Assembly: GCF_000159235.2 (NCBI RefSeq)
Contig: NZ_ACGK02000002.1
Location: 184,522 to 248,521, forward strand
Direction of reading: 5' to 3'
Length of the DNA stretch: 64,000 bases
DNA from: Fannyhessea vaginae DSM 15829
GTDB lineage: Bacteria > Actinomycetota > Coriobacteriia > Coriobacteriales > Atopobiaceae
Shown piece by piece: positions 36,537 through 44,861 of the stretch; position 1 is the stretch's first letter, and every line of letters starts with the position of its first letter. The notes beneath the pieces were generated by a model. The model had not been told where the DNA came from. It was given only the letters and a program-made list of their open reading frames with translations, and ran no database searches. The position numbers and the translations under genes were made by a program.

Positions 36537-36580
36537 TAAAAAGGCTAAACCCCTCTGAATAGGTCAGTGGGGAAGCCTCT
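36537..36580 (-). terminator. Minus-strand terminator-like hairpin 3
   Basis: AGGCT-AAA-CCCC pairs with GGGG-A-AGCCT; read on the minus strand it is followed by TTTTTTATTATTTT. Confidence 0.65.
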
Positions 36581-36806
36581 TTATGCTTAAATTATAACAA
36601 AATTTGACTCGCTTATCAAAGTTACACCCGTGCGCCTTTTAATAATTCCGCTGTACAGAGTGTATTTGAGCCATCAGTACAATAGATACTCTTTCTTACA
36701 TGATAGACATGGCTTTTAGCATGATTACAATGGAAATAATTATAACTACCTCTAATATGTAACGAAGGATACAATAATATACAGCAACAACCACAAATGA
36801 ACTAAA

Positions 36807-36929
36807 ATGATTAAATTGAACGAATCAGAGGTTGTTGCTTTTGCCGCTGATGTTCTTAAAGAAGCAATTTCAGACGATTTATCAGGGGTTATCCTGTATA
36901 TGCTTTTGAAAGACAAAAACGACAAATAA
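36807..36929 (+). CDS. Hypothetical small protein (40 aa)
   Basis: MIKLNESEVVAFAADVLKEA, then ISDDLSGVILYML and a Lys/Asp tail. An amphipathic helical peptide of a type seen as short accessory genes in phages and plasmids. No good Shine-Dalgarno, but a perfect 12-bp terminator hairpin follows 7 bp after the stop, supporting a real unit. Confidence 0.42.
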   Translation: MIKLNESEVVAFAADVLKEAISDDLSGVILYMLLKDKNDK

Positions 36930-36935
36930 ATAAAA

Positions 36936-36969
36936 GATTACAAGGCGTGGTGCTGCGCGCCTTGTAATC
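36936..36969 (+). terminator. Perfect 12-bp inverted repeat after the 40-aa gene
   Basis: GATTACAAGGCG and CGCCTTGTAATC around a 10-nt loop. No T run, so either a weak terminator or a binding site. Confidence 0.65.
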
Positions 36970-36997
36970 CATCTTACCAGATTAAGGGGTTGATAGA

Positions 36998-37132
36998 ATG
37001 GATTACATAGAGTTTTTACTTAGTTTTATACGCCAAGTTATAGCCAGTATGATTGGTATATATATCGCGTATATAATAATCAAGAAATGGGAGAAACATC
37101 ATGGCAACTCAAGCACGCCTAAGAGCAAATAA
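36998..37132 (+). CDS. Hydrophobic micro-protein (44 aa), copy 2
   Basis: ATG preceded by AAGGGG at 8 bp. Begins MDYIEFLLSFIRQVIASMIG, one membrane helix (about 5-28) and a charged tail KKWEKHHG. Related to the peptide at 35208. The last 32 bp overlap the RHH-like gene at 37101 in another frame, implying translational coupling. Function unknown; toxin-like or accessory membrane peptide. Confidence 0.5.
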   Translation: MDYIEFLLSFIRQVIASMIGIYIAYIIIKKWEKHHGNSSTPKSK

Positions 37133-37292
37133 TAACTACGTTAAGCACAACGTAAAAAAGGTAACAATATCGTTTTATCCAAAAGATAAAGATATATATG
37201 CATGGGTTGCGCAACACACTGGCATGGCTGGTTACATTCGCGACCTTATTGTGAAAGACATGCAAGCTCACAACCAAAATGAGCAGCAATGA
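37101..37292 (+). CDS. Small RHH-like DNA-binding protein
   Basis: 63 residues. A basic N-terminus (MATQARLRANNNYVKHNVKK), a short beta strand VTISFYPKD, then two helices (IYAWVAQHT; GYIRDLIVKDMQ): the ribbon-helix-helix layout of small plasmid and ICE-type regulators. GGGAG lies 10 bp before the ATG, inside the micro-protein gene it overlaps. Could regulate the overlapping peptide gene. Confidence 0.6.
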   Translation: MATQARLRANNNYVKHNVKKVTISFYPKDKDIYAWVAQHTGMAGYIRDLIVKDMQAHNQNEQQ

Positions 37293-37317
37293 GCAATGAG
37301 CAGTGAGCGACAGTGCC

Positions 37318-38667
37318 TTAATCTGTATGTAGCAGTAAGCAAACGTTTTCAATATGCCAGCTCTGCGGAAATAGATCAACTGGTGTAATCTTTGCAGGTA
37401 GATATGCGCCTTTATCAATAAAGCGACGTATATCGCGGGCAAGTGTTTGCGGATCGCACGAAACATACGCAATTGCGCGCGCCCCACTTTGTGACAATTT
37501 ATCGCAAACGCCCGCTTCCAAACCAGCTCGCGGTGGATCAACCACAATGACATCGGCATGAGCTTTTGGATATTCGCGCAGAGCATCTCCGCCAATTGCC
37601 TGAACGTTATGTAAATTAAAAAGTTTAATATGCCTGCGCAAATCTTGAATAGAACTGCCTTGCGCTTCAACACCTATAACATCACGCGCGCGCTGGGCAA
37701 GTGGAAGCGTAAACGTTCCTGCTCCGCAATACAAGTCAAGTGCTGTTTCGTTTGGTTGTACATTCAAATCATCCATAACGCGCTCAATAAGTTTTTCGGC
37801 ATTGTGCGTATTAACTTGAAAAAACGAAGGAGCAGAAATCCGCATGCGTCTACCTGCAATAAGTTCTTCCCAATAGCCTTTACCGTACAACTTTTCTACA
37901 CCGCACACACGCCTTGCGCGACGCGATCCTTTGGTTAGAACACGTACAATGGAAGTGAGCTCTGGTGCTGCAGAATTCAGAATTTTTACCACATAGCCAC
38001 GTGGGAAAGCACCAGGAGTGGTCCAAAGCGCCAGTTCTACGTCTTTTGTACGAACTGAAGTTCTCAGTGCAATGCGCTCGATGCCCAACTCCTGTGAGCG
38101 TGCAATAAATTGCAGCGCGCCCGTAATTGATTTGGTCAGTTTGGAAAAACGTTTATCAACAAGTGCACAACTTAAAACTTGGACAAGCCGCTTTTGAATA
38201 GGATCATACATGCCCAAATAAAAGTTATTATGTTCTGTACTTGCACTGAGCTCAATTTTATTGCGATAGCCCCATTGTTTTTTAGAAGGAATTACATCTC
38301 TTACTAACGTTTGTGCTTCATCGGCCTCTATATGTGCCGTGCGTATAAGCGCATCCACAACATTTGCTTTTTTAGCTTTGAGCTGTTCGTCATATGCAAG
38401 GTTTGCCCACGGACATCCACCTGCTTGTTCGTCGTATGTATACGCTGGTTTTACTCTATAAGGTGATGCGGTAAGAATTCGCGTTACCTCGGCGCGTAGA
38501 TAGTGCTTGGCTTCCTCGGTGATCGCAGCTTCGCATACGTCGCCTGTTACTGCTCCGCGTACAAACACGCACTTGCCATCTGGCATATGCGCGATAGCTT
38601 CAGCTCCGTATGACATACGTTCTATGGTTATGGGTCCTATAATCGTAGCGTTTTGACGCAAAATCAC
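37318..38667 (-). CDS. rlmD: TrmA/RlmD-family RNA (uracil-5-)-methyltransferase
   Basis: 449 residues, GTG start with GAAAGG at 7 bp. N-terminal TRAM-like RNA-binding segment (about 8-65), Cys motif QAGGCPWANLAYDEQLK (about 82-100), SAM-binding LDLYCGAGTFTLPLA, catalytic region VVVDPPRAGLEAGV and nucleophile Cys in YVSCDPQTLARD. It methylates uridine C5 in rRNA (or tRNA) with SAM. Which of RlmD, RlmCD or TrmA it matches in position specificity is not decidable here. Divergent from yqeK. Confidence 0.9.
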   Translation of the reverse strand: MILRQNATIIGPITIERMSYGAEAIAHMPDGKCVFVRGAVTGDVCEAAITEEAKHYLRAEVTRILTASPYRVKPAYTYDEQAGGCPWANLAYDEQLKAKKANVVDALIRTAHIEADEAQTLVRDVIPSKKQWGYRNKIELSASTEHNNFYLGMYDPIQKRLVQVLSCALVDKRFSKLTKSITGALQFIARSQELGIERIALRTSVRTKDVELALWTTPGAFPRGYVVKILNSAAPELTSIVRVLTKGSRRARRVCGVEKLYGKGYWEELIAGRRMRISAPSFFQVNTHNAEKLIERVMDDLNVQPNETALDLYCGAGTFTLPLAQRARDVIGVEAQGSSIQDLRRHIKLFNLHNVQAIGGDALREYPKAHADVIVVDPPRAGLEAGVCDKLSQSGARAIAYVSCDPQTLARDIRRFIDKGAYLPAKITPVDLFPQSWHIENVCLLLHTD

Positions 38668-38737
38668 CGTATACCTTTCTCACAAGTGGTAAAACAGTTA
38701 CTATTTTAATAGCTATTGGCACGGTGAGAGGAGCAAA

Positions 38738-39397
38738 ATGGCGTCTTTTGAATCGCTTTCATCATTTGAACGTTTTACGCCACAATTTTCTCAAAACGAC
38801 AAACGCACAATTACCTTGCTTACGCAGGCGTTAAGCGCGCGCATGAGTGAGGTTAACCCTCGGCGTTTTGCGCATTGTAAAAGTGTTGCTCAAACTGCTG
38901 CGTACATGGCAAAAGTTTACCAGCAGAATCAAACGCATGCCTATATTGCTGGACTTTTGCACGATTGGGATAAGATTTTAAGTACACCTGATCAAATTGA
39001 AAAGGCACAGCATTACGACATCGATATGGGCGCACCTTTGGAGCAAACCTGTCATCTTTTACATGGTCTCACTGCTGCTTGTGAGTTACACGAACGCTTT
39101 CCTGAACTATCAGATGATATTATCGACGCGATTCGTTATCACACAATTGCACGGACTAACATGAGCGCACTTGATATGATCGTTTTTGTTGCCGATGGAA
39201 TTGAACCGCTGAGGAAGCCCTATCCTACGCTTGATGCTATTCGCGCATCTGTTGGGACACAACCTCTTGATCGCGTCTTTTTTGAGTCGTTTACCAGCGG
39301 TCTTGTGTACGTTCTTAAAACGCAGCGTTATCTTTATCCGCCAAGTATTCAGCTTTATAATCACTATATTCGTACGTTTGCTCATATTGGAAAGTAG
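38738..39397 (+). CDS. yqeK: HD-domain diadenosine tetraphosphatase YqeK
   Basis: 219 residues. HD hydrolase: His in RRFAHCKSVAQTAA, HD pair in AGLLHDWDK, later His in LLHGLTAA and RYHTIA, Asp in FVADGIEP. YqeK hydrolyses Ap4A symmetrically. GAGAGGAG precedes the ATG. It is followed by rsfS 4 bp downstream, the usual nadD-yqeK-rsfS neighbourhood, but nadD is not next to it here. Confidence 0.88.
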   Translation: MASFESLSSFERFTPQFSQNDKRTITLLTQALSARMSEVNPRRFAHCKSVAQTAAYMAKVYQQNQTHAYIAGLLHDWDKILSTPDQIEKAQHYDIDMGAPLEQTCHLLHGLTAACELHERFPELSDDIIDAIRYHTIARTNMSALDMIVFVADGIEPLRKPYPTLDAIRASVGTQPLDRVFFESFTSGLVYVLKTQRYLYPPSIQLYNHYIRTFAHIGK

Positions 39398-39401
39398 TAT
39401 T

Positions 39402-39821
39402 GTGGTGCACTTTAGTGAAAAAACGCTTGCTTTATGTGTTGCTCAGATATTGCATAGTAAAAAAGCCGAGCATACAGCTCTTATTACGTTGCCGCCTGAG
39501 CGTGGTTTGTGTCCATACATGGTGGTTGCAACCGCGCGTAATCGTATTCATTTGCACGCGCTCTTACAAGACGTTGAAGATGGAGTGCATAAACAAGCGC
39601 ATGAGCTTCCAAAAGCTGTGGAAGGAATCCACGCCAATTCGTGGGTGGTACTCGATTACGGCTGTGTTATGGTGCACATTTGCACCGCCGAAATTCGCAC
39701 GCTGTATCGGTTGGAATATATTTGGGAAGACAGTTCTGTACAATATTTAGATGACTGTACGTGTGCGGATAAAGATAGTTTTGAGAACCGCTGTGCGAAC
39801 GACGTGCGACTAACAAAATGA
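39402..39821 (+). CDS. rsfS: Ribosome silencing factor
   Basis: 139 residues, GTG start 7-8 bp after GGAAAG. RsfS/Iojap fold: HLHALLQDVED, then NSWVVLDYGCVMVHI and YRLEYIWED, matching the conserved W..LDYG..VVHIF…LE.LW core. It binds uL14 on the 50S subunit and blocks subunit joining under starvation. Overall divergent, with an acidic Cys-containing C-terminal tail (DDCTCADKD). A longer in-frame reading overlapping yqeK is rejected. Confidence 0.83.
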   Translation: MVHFSEKTLALCVAQILHSKKAEHTALITLPPERGLCPYMVVATARNRIHLHALLQDVEDGVHKQAHELPKAVEGIHANSWVVLDYGCVMVHICTAEIRTLYRLEYIWEDSSVQYLDDCTCADKDSFENRCANDVRLTK

Positions 39822-39849
39822 TACGCACTTGAGCACTCGCAGACGCCCT

Positions 39850-41121
39850 TTATAAATGCGTGGGTAACGTTACCGTAAACGTGGTGCCTTTTTCTGCTGA
39901 GCTTTCAACTTTAATAGTTCCCTTATGAGACTTTACCAAACCAAGTGCAATTGAGAGTCCCAGTCCAAAACCACCCTTTTTATTGGTTTTACAGCGTGCT
40001 TTGTCGCTTCGATAAAAACGGTCAAAAATATGTGCCTGGTCTTCTTTGCTGATAACTTCACCTTGATTGGTAAAACTCAGTTGCAAAACATTTCCTGCTG
40101 CTTTATTTGTTTTTGTAAGGTCTATTTGAATGACCGAAGACTTGGCAGCGTATTTACACGCATTATCCAGCAAGATGTGTACAAGTCGTTTGAGTTTTTC
40201 CTCGTCGCCAAATAGATATAAATCTCTTGGAATATCAGTTTGAATGGTGCACCCATGTTCAAACGCCAAGGTATCAAACTCAAGCGCAGCTTCATATACC
40301 ATGTCAGAAAAATTAAAGCGCGCGGGATGTAAAATATTGGGCGCACCAGCAGCAGCCTCATCGCTTTGTGCAAGTTCCAAAAGATCGTTAATCATCTGTT
40401 TGAGCTGCAACACTTCTTCTGAAGTATTTTGAACCCATTTACGCTCTTCCGCCTCTAAGCGCGAGCTGTGGAGCAAAATATCGGTATTAGCGATAATCAC
40501 CGAAAGCGGTGTTTTAAGTTCATGCGAAACATTTCCCAAAAAGACACGTTGTCGATGCATTGCCTCTTCGACAGGTTTAATTGCCCAGGTAGAAAGGCCC
40601 CATGCAATACCTGTGATAACTACTACGGTAGCGGCTATAATACACGAAACCATAATAATGCTTTGAGAAAATGAAAAGTCAAAAGCCGAGGTATCAACAA
40701 AAGCAATGGTATTACCACGTTTAAGCCATCTCACATGGTAATCGGTGAGTTTTCCGCGCTCCTCAGAGCTTTCCATAATTTGCGTGCATACCTCTTTAAT
40801 GGGCGCTGATCCAATATATTCGGGATGTTCACTTGGTTTAATTTCTCCCTGATCACCAAGCTTAACCACCATGGATAGCATGTTAGATGAGCTGGCAATA
40901 TCGCTATGGTGATAGGGTACTTGTCCAAAATGCTCAATATCAGGGTTATCCTCGGTAATAATATACTCAAGATAATTATTAAACTTAATTTCTTGTGCAT
41001 GGTAAGTAAGATACATAGAAATGCAGGTATGCGCTATGAGGGTGCCTTCAACAAGAATGACGATACTCAATAGGAATTTATATTTAAGTGCTTTGAGCAT
41101 GACCATTTTTTGTTTACACAT
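39850..41121 (-). CDS. Sensor histidine kinase
   Basis: 423 residues. Membrane helix (about 14-34), extracytoplasmic sensor region (about 35-155), second helix (about 157-180), HAMP-like linker, HisKA with phospho-His in VSHELKTPLSVI (about 205), and HATPase with N box LLDNACKYAA, FDRFYRSDKA and GFGLGLSIA. OmpR/PhoR-type kinase; partner is the response regulator upstream on the same strand. Ligand unknown. Confidence 0.93.
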   Translation of the reverse strand: MCKQKMVMLKALKYKFLLSIVILVEGTLIAHTCISMYLTYHAQEIKFNNYLEYIITEDNPDIEHFGQVPYHHSDIASSSNMLSMVVKLGDQGEIKPSEHPEYIGSAPIKEVCTQIMESSEERGKLTDYHVRWLKRGNTIAFVDTSAFDFSFSQSIIMVSCIIAATVVVITGIAWGLSTWAIKPVEEAMHRQRVFLGNVSHELKTPLSVIIANTDILLHSSRLEAEERKWVQNTSEEVLQLKQMINDLLELAQSDEAAAGAPNILHPARFNFSDMVYEAALEFDTLAFEHGCTIQTDIPRDLYLFGDEEKLKRLVHILLDNACKYAAKSSVIQIDLTKTNKAAGNVLQLSFTNQGEVISKEDQAHIFDRFYRSDKARCKTNKKGGFGLGLSIALGLVKSHKGTIKVESSAEKGTTFTVTLPTHL

Positions 41122-41215
41122 GTACGAGCCTTATCAATCGCAATTCCTACAACACATAAAACAGGAGTACCATGCCGATTGTGCTGAGATTACTATGTTT
41201 ACATACATCTATTGT

Positions 41216-41887
41216 CTAATATGTTTCAAGTCGATAACCCAACATGCGAAGCGTGGTAATTTGTACCTTTGAATGAACATATGCCAGCTTTTTGCGCAAA
41301 AATGAAACGTAGGCTTCTACCGAATTTTCCGACGCATCAGCCGTAGTACCCCATACATAGGTTAACAAATCCTGCTTGGATACCACACGTGACGGCGCGC
41401 TCAGTAACATTTTTAAGACTTCAAACTCTTTACCAGAAAGATGGACGGAATGATTTTTGCACATAAGGTCGTGTGTACTTAAATCAAGCGAAAAATCAGC
41501 AAACTTCATCTGCTCAATAATTACATCTCCTTGCCTACGAGTAAGCGCACGTAAACGAGCAAGTAATTCGGGAGCTTCAAAAGGTTTGGTAAGATAATCA
41601 TCGGCACCTGCGTCAAGGCCATCAACTTTATCTTGTGTAGATGTTCGTGCGGTAAGAATCAAAATAGGCATAGAGTCGCCGCTACGTCGAACTTCTTTGA
41701 CAATATCAAGGCCGTCCATGCCAGGAAGCATTCTGTCTACAATAGCTGCATCATATAATCCGCTTTGACACGAGATGAGCCCTGATTTTCCGTCATATAC
41801 GGCTTCAGCGTGGTAATGAGCATCTGTTAGAATACGAACGATAGCATCTGCTAAATTTTTTTCGTCTTCTATAACCAAAATGTTCAT
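41216..41887 (-). CDS. OmpR-family response regulator
   Basis: 223 residues. Receiver: acidic pair EDE at 7-9, phospho-Asp in AIVDRMLPGMDG (about 51), LTART, and Lys in DYLTKPFEAPEL. Winged-helix DNA-binding domain: LSGKEFEVLKMLL, then VWGTTADASENSVEAYVSFLRKKL and RMLGYRLE. Start set to the Met preceded by GGAGG; a longer version adds MLLKIFAKEAA without a site. The kinase gene follows after 94 bp. Confidence 0.95.
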   Translation of the reverse strand: MNILVIEDEKNLADAIVRILTDAHYHAEAVYDGKSGLISCQSGLYDAAIVDRMLPGMDGLDIVKEVRRSGDSMPILILTARTSTQDKVDGLDAGADDYLTKPFEAPELLARLRALTRRQGDVIIEQMKFADFSLDLSTHDLMCKNHSVHLSGKEFEVLKMLLSAPSRVVSKQDLLTYVWGTTADASENSVEAYVSFLRKKLAYVHSKVQITTLRMLGYRLETY

Positions 41888-42073
41888 AGCCGCCTCCTTA
41901 GCGAAAATTTTCAATAACACATGTTTGTCTTAAAAGTATACTTGTACAGGTGAATAAATCTTATATATATAAGTTTATGCATGAAACTTAATTTCTGCTG
42001 AAACTATGAACTTTTTTATAAAAAACCAAAGATTTTAGTAAGAGTTCACAAAAACGACACGGTTTTTTACTGT

Positions 42074-42079
42074 TATAAT
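42074..42079 (+). promoter_or_regulatory. Extended -10 promoter for rpsP operon
   Basis: TGT-TATAAT (TATAAT at 42074-42079), an extended -10 with no clear -35, about 85 bp before rpsP. Confidence 0.5.
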
Positions 42080-42165
42080 GTCGTATAGTTAAACATTGCT
42101 TAAGTGGCAAAGCGACGCACTTTTTCTTCGTATCCATCGCGTCGCGTGTGTAAAGGAGTTCTACT

Positions 42166-42519
42166 TTGGCTGTAAAGATTCGTCTTGCTCGTCATGGAGC
42201 AAAAAAGCGTCCGTATTACCGTGTTGTTGTTGCTGATGGTCGCATGCCTCGTGACGGTCGTTACATTGAACAAATTGGTAGCTATAATCCGCTCACCAAT
42301 CCAAAGTCAATTGATATCGATTTAGAAAAGGTTGATGCATGGGTAGCTAAAGGAGCTCAGCCTTCTTCTACCGTTTCTCACCTTATCGACATTGTACGCA
42401 GCGGTGCTGCTGCTCCTGAGAAGAAACGTAAACTCTCTAAGAAAGCTGCTGCTAAGGCTCAAGCTGCTGCAGAAGAAGCTGCTGCTGCTGCAGAAGATGC
42501 AGCTCAAGATGCGGAGTAG
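42166..42519 (+). CDS. rpsP: Ribosomal protein S16
   Basis: 117 residues. [24 protein letters not shown] and [16 protein letters not shown] are the canonical S16 core; the C-terminal 35 residues are an Ala/Lys/Glu-rich extension common in actinobacteria. TTG start, 7 bp after AAAGGAG; no ATG or GTG alternative gives the conserved N-terminus. First gene of rpsP-khpA-rimM-trmD-lepB. Confidence 0.97.
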   Translation: MAVKIRLARHGAKKRPYYRVVVADGRMPRDGRYIEQIGSYNPLTNPKSIDIDLEKVDAWVAKGAQPSSTVSHLIDIVRSGAAAPEKKRKLSKKAAAKAQAAAEEAAAAAEDAAQDAE

Positions 42520-42524
42520 TTAAC

Positions 42525-42914
42525 GTGAGTGATCAAATTCAGGAAAACGTCATGGATCAGGATATTCCTGAAACCCATGAAGAGCTCAACACTCAAGACG
42601 CGCAAGATAGCGCACATGCTGCTTCGCACAAAGAGTCTCTTTCTACGTTGCCTTTAGCAGAAGGTGAGCTTGCTTCTGATAAAGTTGCCGATCTTGTTGA
42701 ATACATTGTATGTGGTTTGGTAACCAATAAAGAAGCTGTTGCGCTTGATGTTACCGATAGTAACGGCGCAGCGCTCATCGAGATTTCGTGCGCCGAAGAA
42801 GATGCAGGTCGTATTATTGGCCGCAAGGGTCGCACCATTAAAGCAATTCGTACACTTGCTCGTGCTCTTGGTTCGCGTGTAAACACAGCTGTTGAGGTTG
42901 AGGTTTTAGGATAA
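42525..42914 (+). CDS. khpA: KH-domain RNA-binding protein KhpA
   Basis: 129 residues, GTG start with GGAG at 9 bp. The conserved part is about 55-129: LVEYIVCGLVTNKEAVAL, then GRIIGRKGRTIKAIRTLARAL with the KH GxxG loop (GRKG). An acidic, Gln/His-rich N-terminal extension of about 50 residues is not usual in KhpA (about 75-80 residues). KhpA is a global RNA-binding protein of Gram-positives and sits between rpsP and rimM in many of them. Confidence 0.88.
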   Translation: MSDQIQENVMDQDIPETHEELNTQDAQDSAHAASHKESLSTLPLAEGELASDKVADLVEYIVCGLVTNKEAVALDVTDSNGAALIEISCAEEDAGRIIGRKGRTIKAIRTLARALGSRVNTAVEVEVLG

Positions 42915-42917
42915 GTT

Positions 42918-43448
42918 ATGTCTTGCCCGGAATATAGCGTGTTTGCTCGCATTTCTAAGGTATATGGTAATAAAGGAGAAGTCGTTGCACACTTTGTGCA
43001 CGGCTTTTCTTTTACACCCACCTCAAAGCAAGAACTCTATTGCATACCTCCCATGTTGCACCGTCCGCGTGTGCTTCACGTACAAGCTGCCACGTGCGCA
43101 GCCGATGGACTTGTTTTGTTGTGCGCAGAGCTTGATTCGCGAAGTATGGCTGAGTCGTATGTAGGTACTTATTTGGCTATCAACCGTTGTGATTTAACGG
43201 ATGAGCAGGCAAAGCAAAGTATTGAGCCTGTGCTCAATAGAGCGGTGCACGATAAGCGTTTTGGTGATTTAGGTGTTGTAAGCGAGGTTCTTAGAAGTTC
43301 GGCTCAAGACACGCTTTTAGTACATGGCAGGTACTCTGATGTGATGATTCCGCTTGTTCCTGAGTTTGTAGATGATATAACAGCAGATACAGATGTTATA
43401 ACTACGCATATTCCGCAAAGCCTTCTTGATTTGCAAAGTAGGTTGTAA
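42918..43448 (+). CDS. rimM: 16S rRNA processing protein RimM
   Basis: 176 residues. N-terminal RimM barrel starting FARISKVYGNKGEVVAHF, and C-terminal PRC-barrel with RFGDLGVVSEVL and DVMIPLVPEFVDDI. It assists 30S maturation, binding S19. Starts 3 bp after khpA. Divergent in the middle but position before trmD is diagnostic. Confidence 0.9.
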   Translation: MSCPEYSVFARISKVYGNKGEVVAHFVHGFSFTPTSKQELYCIPPMLHRPRVLHVQAATCAADGLVLLCAELDSRSMAESYVGTYLAINRCDLTDEQAKQSIEPVLNRAVHDKRFGDLGVVSEVLRSSAQDTLLVHGRYSDVMIPLVPEFVDDITADTDVITTHIPQSLLDLQSRL

Positions 43449-43452
43449 GTGC

Positions 43453-44199
43453 ATGATTAGCTTTGAAGTGCTTTCGATATTTCCTAACTTGTTTCAGCCA
43501 TATATGGATGCGTCCATTATGGGCAGGGCACGTGCGCATAATCTCTATTCGCTTACAACGTACGATTTACGTCGCTGGACTCACGACGCACATCACAGTG
43601 TAGATGATGCACCATATGGTGGGGGACAGGGAATGCTTATGAAGTGCGAGCCTTTTTTTGAAGCTTTCTCTGAAATTTCTTCGTATAGCGCAGAAAAGCC
43701 CTACATTGTTATGTTTTCTCCGTGCGGTAAACGTTTTACACAAGCCTGCGCTGCTGAACTTTCGCACAAAAAGCGCGTGCTGTTTGCATGCGGTCACTAT
43801 GAAGGTATTGATGAGCGCGTCTACCAAAAAGCCGATGCTATTTATTCGTTAGGCGATTATGTACTTACTGGTGCCGAATTAGCAACGCTCGTGGTGCTTG
43901 ATGCTACTATTAGGCTCATACCTGGAGCTTTAGGTGATGCACAAAGTGCTTGTGACGAATCATTTTCTGACGCGGGGTTGCTTGAATATGCGCAGTACAC
44001 GCGTCCACGTGAGGTAGAGGGCGCGCGTGTTCCTGATGTTCTGCTCAGCGGTAATCATGAAGCAATTAAAACGTGGAAACGTATGAATGCGCTTGAAAGA
44101 ACGGCTCGTTGGCGTCCCGATTTGTTATCACGCGCAACGCTTACCGATAAAGAGTATGATTTTGTTCAAAATCTAACATCTTATAGAAAAGAAATGTGA
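43453..44199 (+). CDS. trmD: tRNA (guanine-37-N1)-methyltransferase
   Basis: 248 residues. MISFEVLSIFPNLFQPYMDASIMG, GGGQGMLMK, SPCGKRFTQ, CGHYEGIDERV and SLGDYVLTGAE (SAM-binding trefoil knot) are canonical. Start at 43453 gives the conserved N-terminus 4 bp after rimM; an upstream ATG at 43426 overlaps rimM and adds Cys/Lys residues. Its stop overlaps the lepB start (TGATG). Confidence 0.96.
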   Translation: MISFEVLSIFPNLFQPYMDASIMGRARAHNLYSLTTYDLRRWTHDAHHSVDDAPYGGGQGMLMKCEPFFEAFSEISSYSAEKPYIVMFSPCGKRFTQACAAELSHKKRVLFACGHYEGIDERVYQKADAIYSLGDYVLTGAELATLVVLDATIRLIPGALGDAQSACDESFSDAGLLEYAQYTRPREVEGARVPDVLLSGNHEAIKTWKRMNALERTARWRPDLLSRATLTDKEYDFVQNLTSYRKEM

Positions 44200-44792
44200 T
44201 GCGTATGAGACATATGCAACCTCAACAAGAGCGTAGTTCATTTTTAAGAACGTGTTTTGACTGGGTCATGACACTTGCAATATCTGCAGGTATTGTGTTT
44301 GTAGTTCACGCTTTTGTGGCGGAAGTGTATTTGGTGCCTACGGGCTCTATGCTTTCTACCGTGCAGTTACAAGATCGCCTTATTGGAGAAAAGATCAGCT
44401 ATAAGTTTGGCAAACCTCAAGCAGGCGATATTATTACGTTTAACGATCCTGCAGGTACAGGACATACTCTGCTTAAGCGTGTTATTGCAACTGAGGGTCA
44501 AACCATAGATTTGCGTGATGGCAATGTTTATGTTGATAACAAAAAACTTAACGAACCTTATGTTAATCATCAACCCACCGAGCCTATTACCAATCAGGGA
44601 GTAGGTCCACAAGGTGCAATCACGTTTCCTTATACGGTGCCTGCACATTGTATATGGGTAATGGGGGATAACCGAGGCAATTCGCTTGATTCGCGTTGGT
44701 TTGGTGCAGTAGATATCTCTTCTGTTTCGTCGCGCGGATTTTGGATTATTTGGCCGTTTGACCATGCAAAAAGTTTGGAGCGTCCGCATTAA
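44199..44792 (+). CDS. lepB: Signal peptidase I
   Basis: 197 residues. One N-terminal membrane helix (about 20-42), catalytic Ser in VPTGSML (about 49-51), catalytic Lys in LLKRVIA (about 92-95), and box E GDNRGNSLDSRWFG. Type I leader peptidase cleaving exported preproteins outside the membrane. Starts within the trmD stop codon. Ends the rpsP operon. Confidence 0.94.
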   Translation: MRMRHMQPQQERSSFLRTCFDWVMTLAISAGIVFVVHAFVAEVYLVPTGSMLSTVQLQDRLIGEKISYKFGKPQAGDIITFNDPAGTGHTLLKRVIATEGQTIDLRDGNVYVDNKKLNEPYVNHQPTEPITNQGVGPQGAITFPYTVPAHCIWVMGDNRGNSLDSRWFGAVDISSVSSRGFWIIWPFDHAKSLERPH

Positions 44793-44861
44793 AGCGTGGT
44801 GCGCGTGTGTTTATAGACACATAACACATGTAAGTTTTCCTAAAGCGGTAAGGAGATTGAT

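Larger units (their letters stand above)
35979..36806. other. 828-bp gene-free stretch with several hairpins
   Basis: No credible protein gene. It holds a plus-strand terminator (36021-36043) and three hairpins each followed on the minus strand by a T run (36154-36201, 36365-36413, 36537-36580), at roughly 170-210 bp intervals. This looks like a set of short minus-strand RNAs or the decayed remains of a mobile element. Confidence 0.45.
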
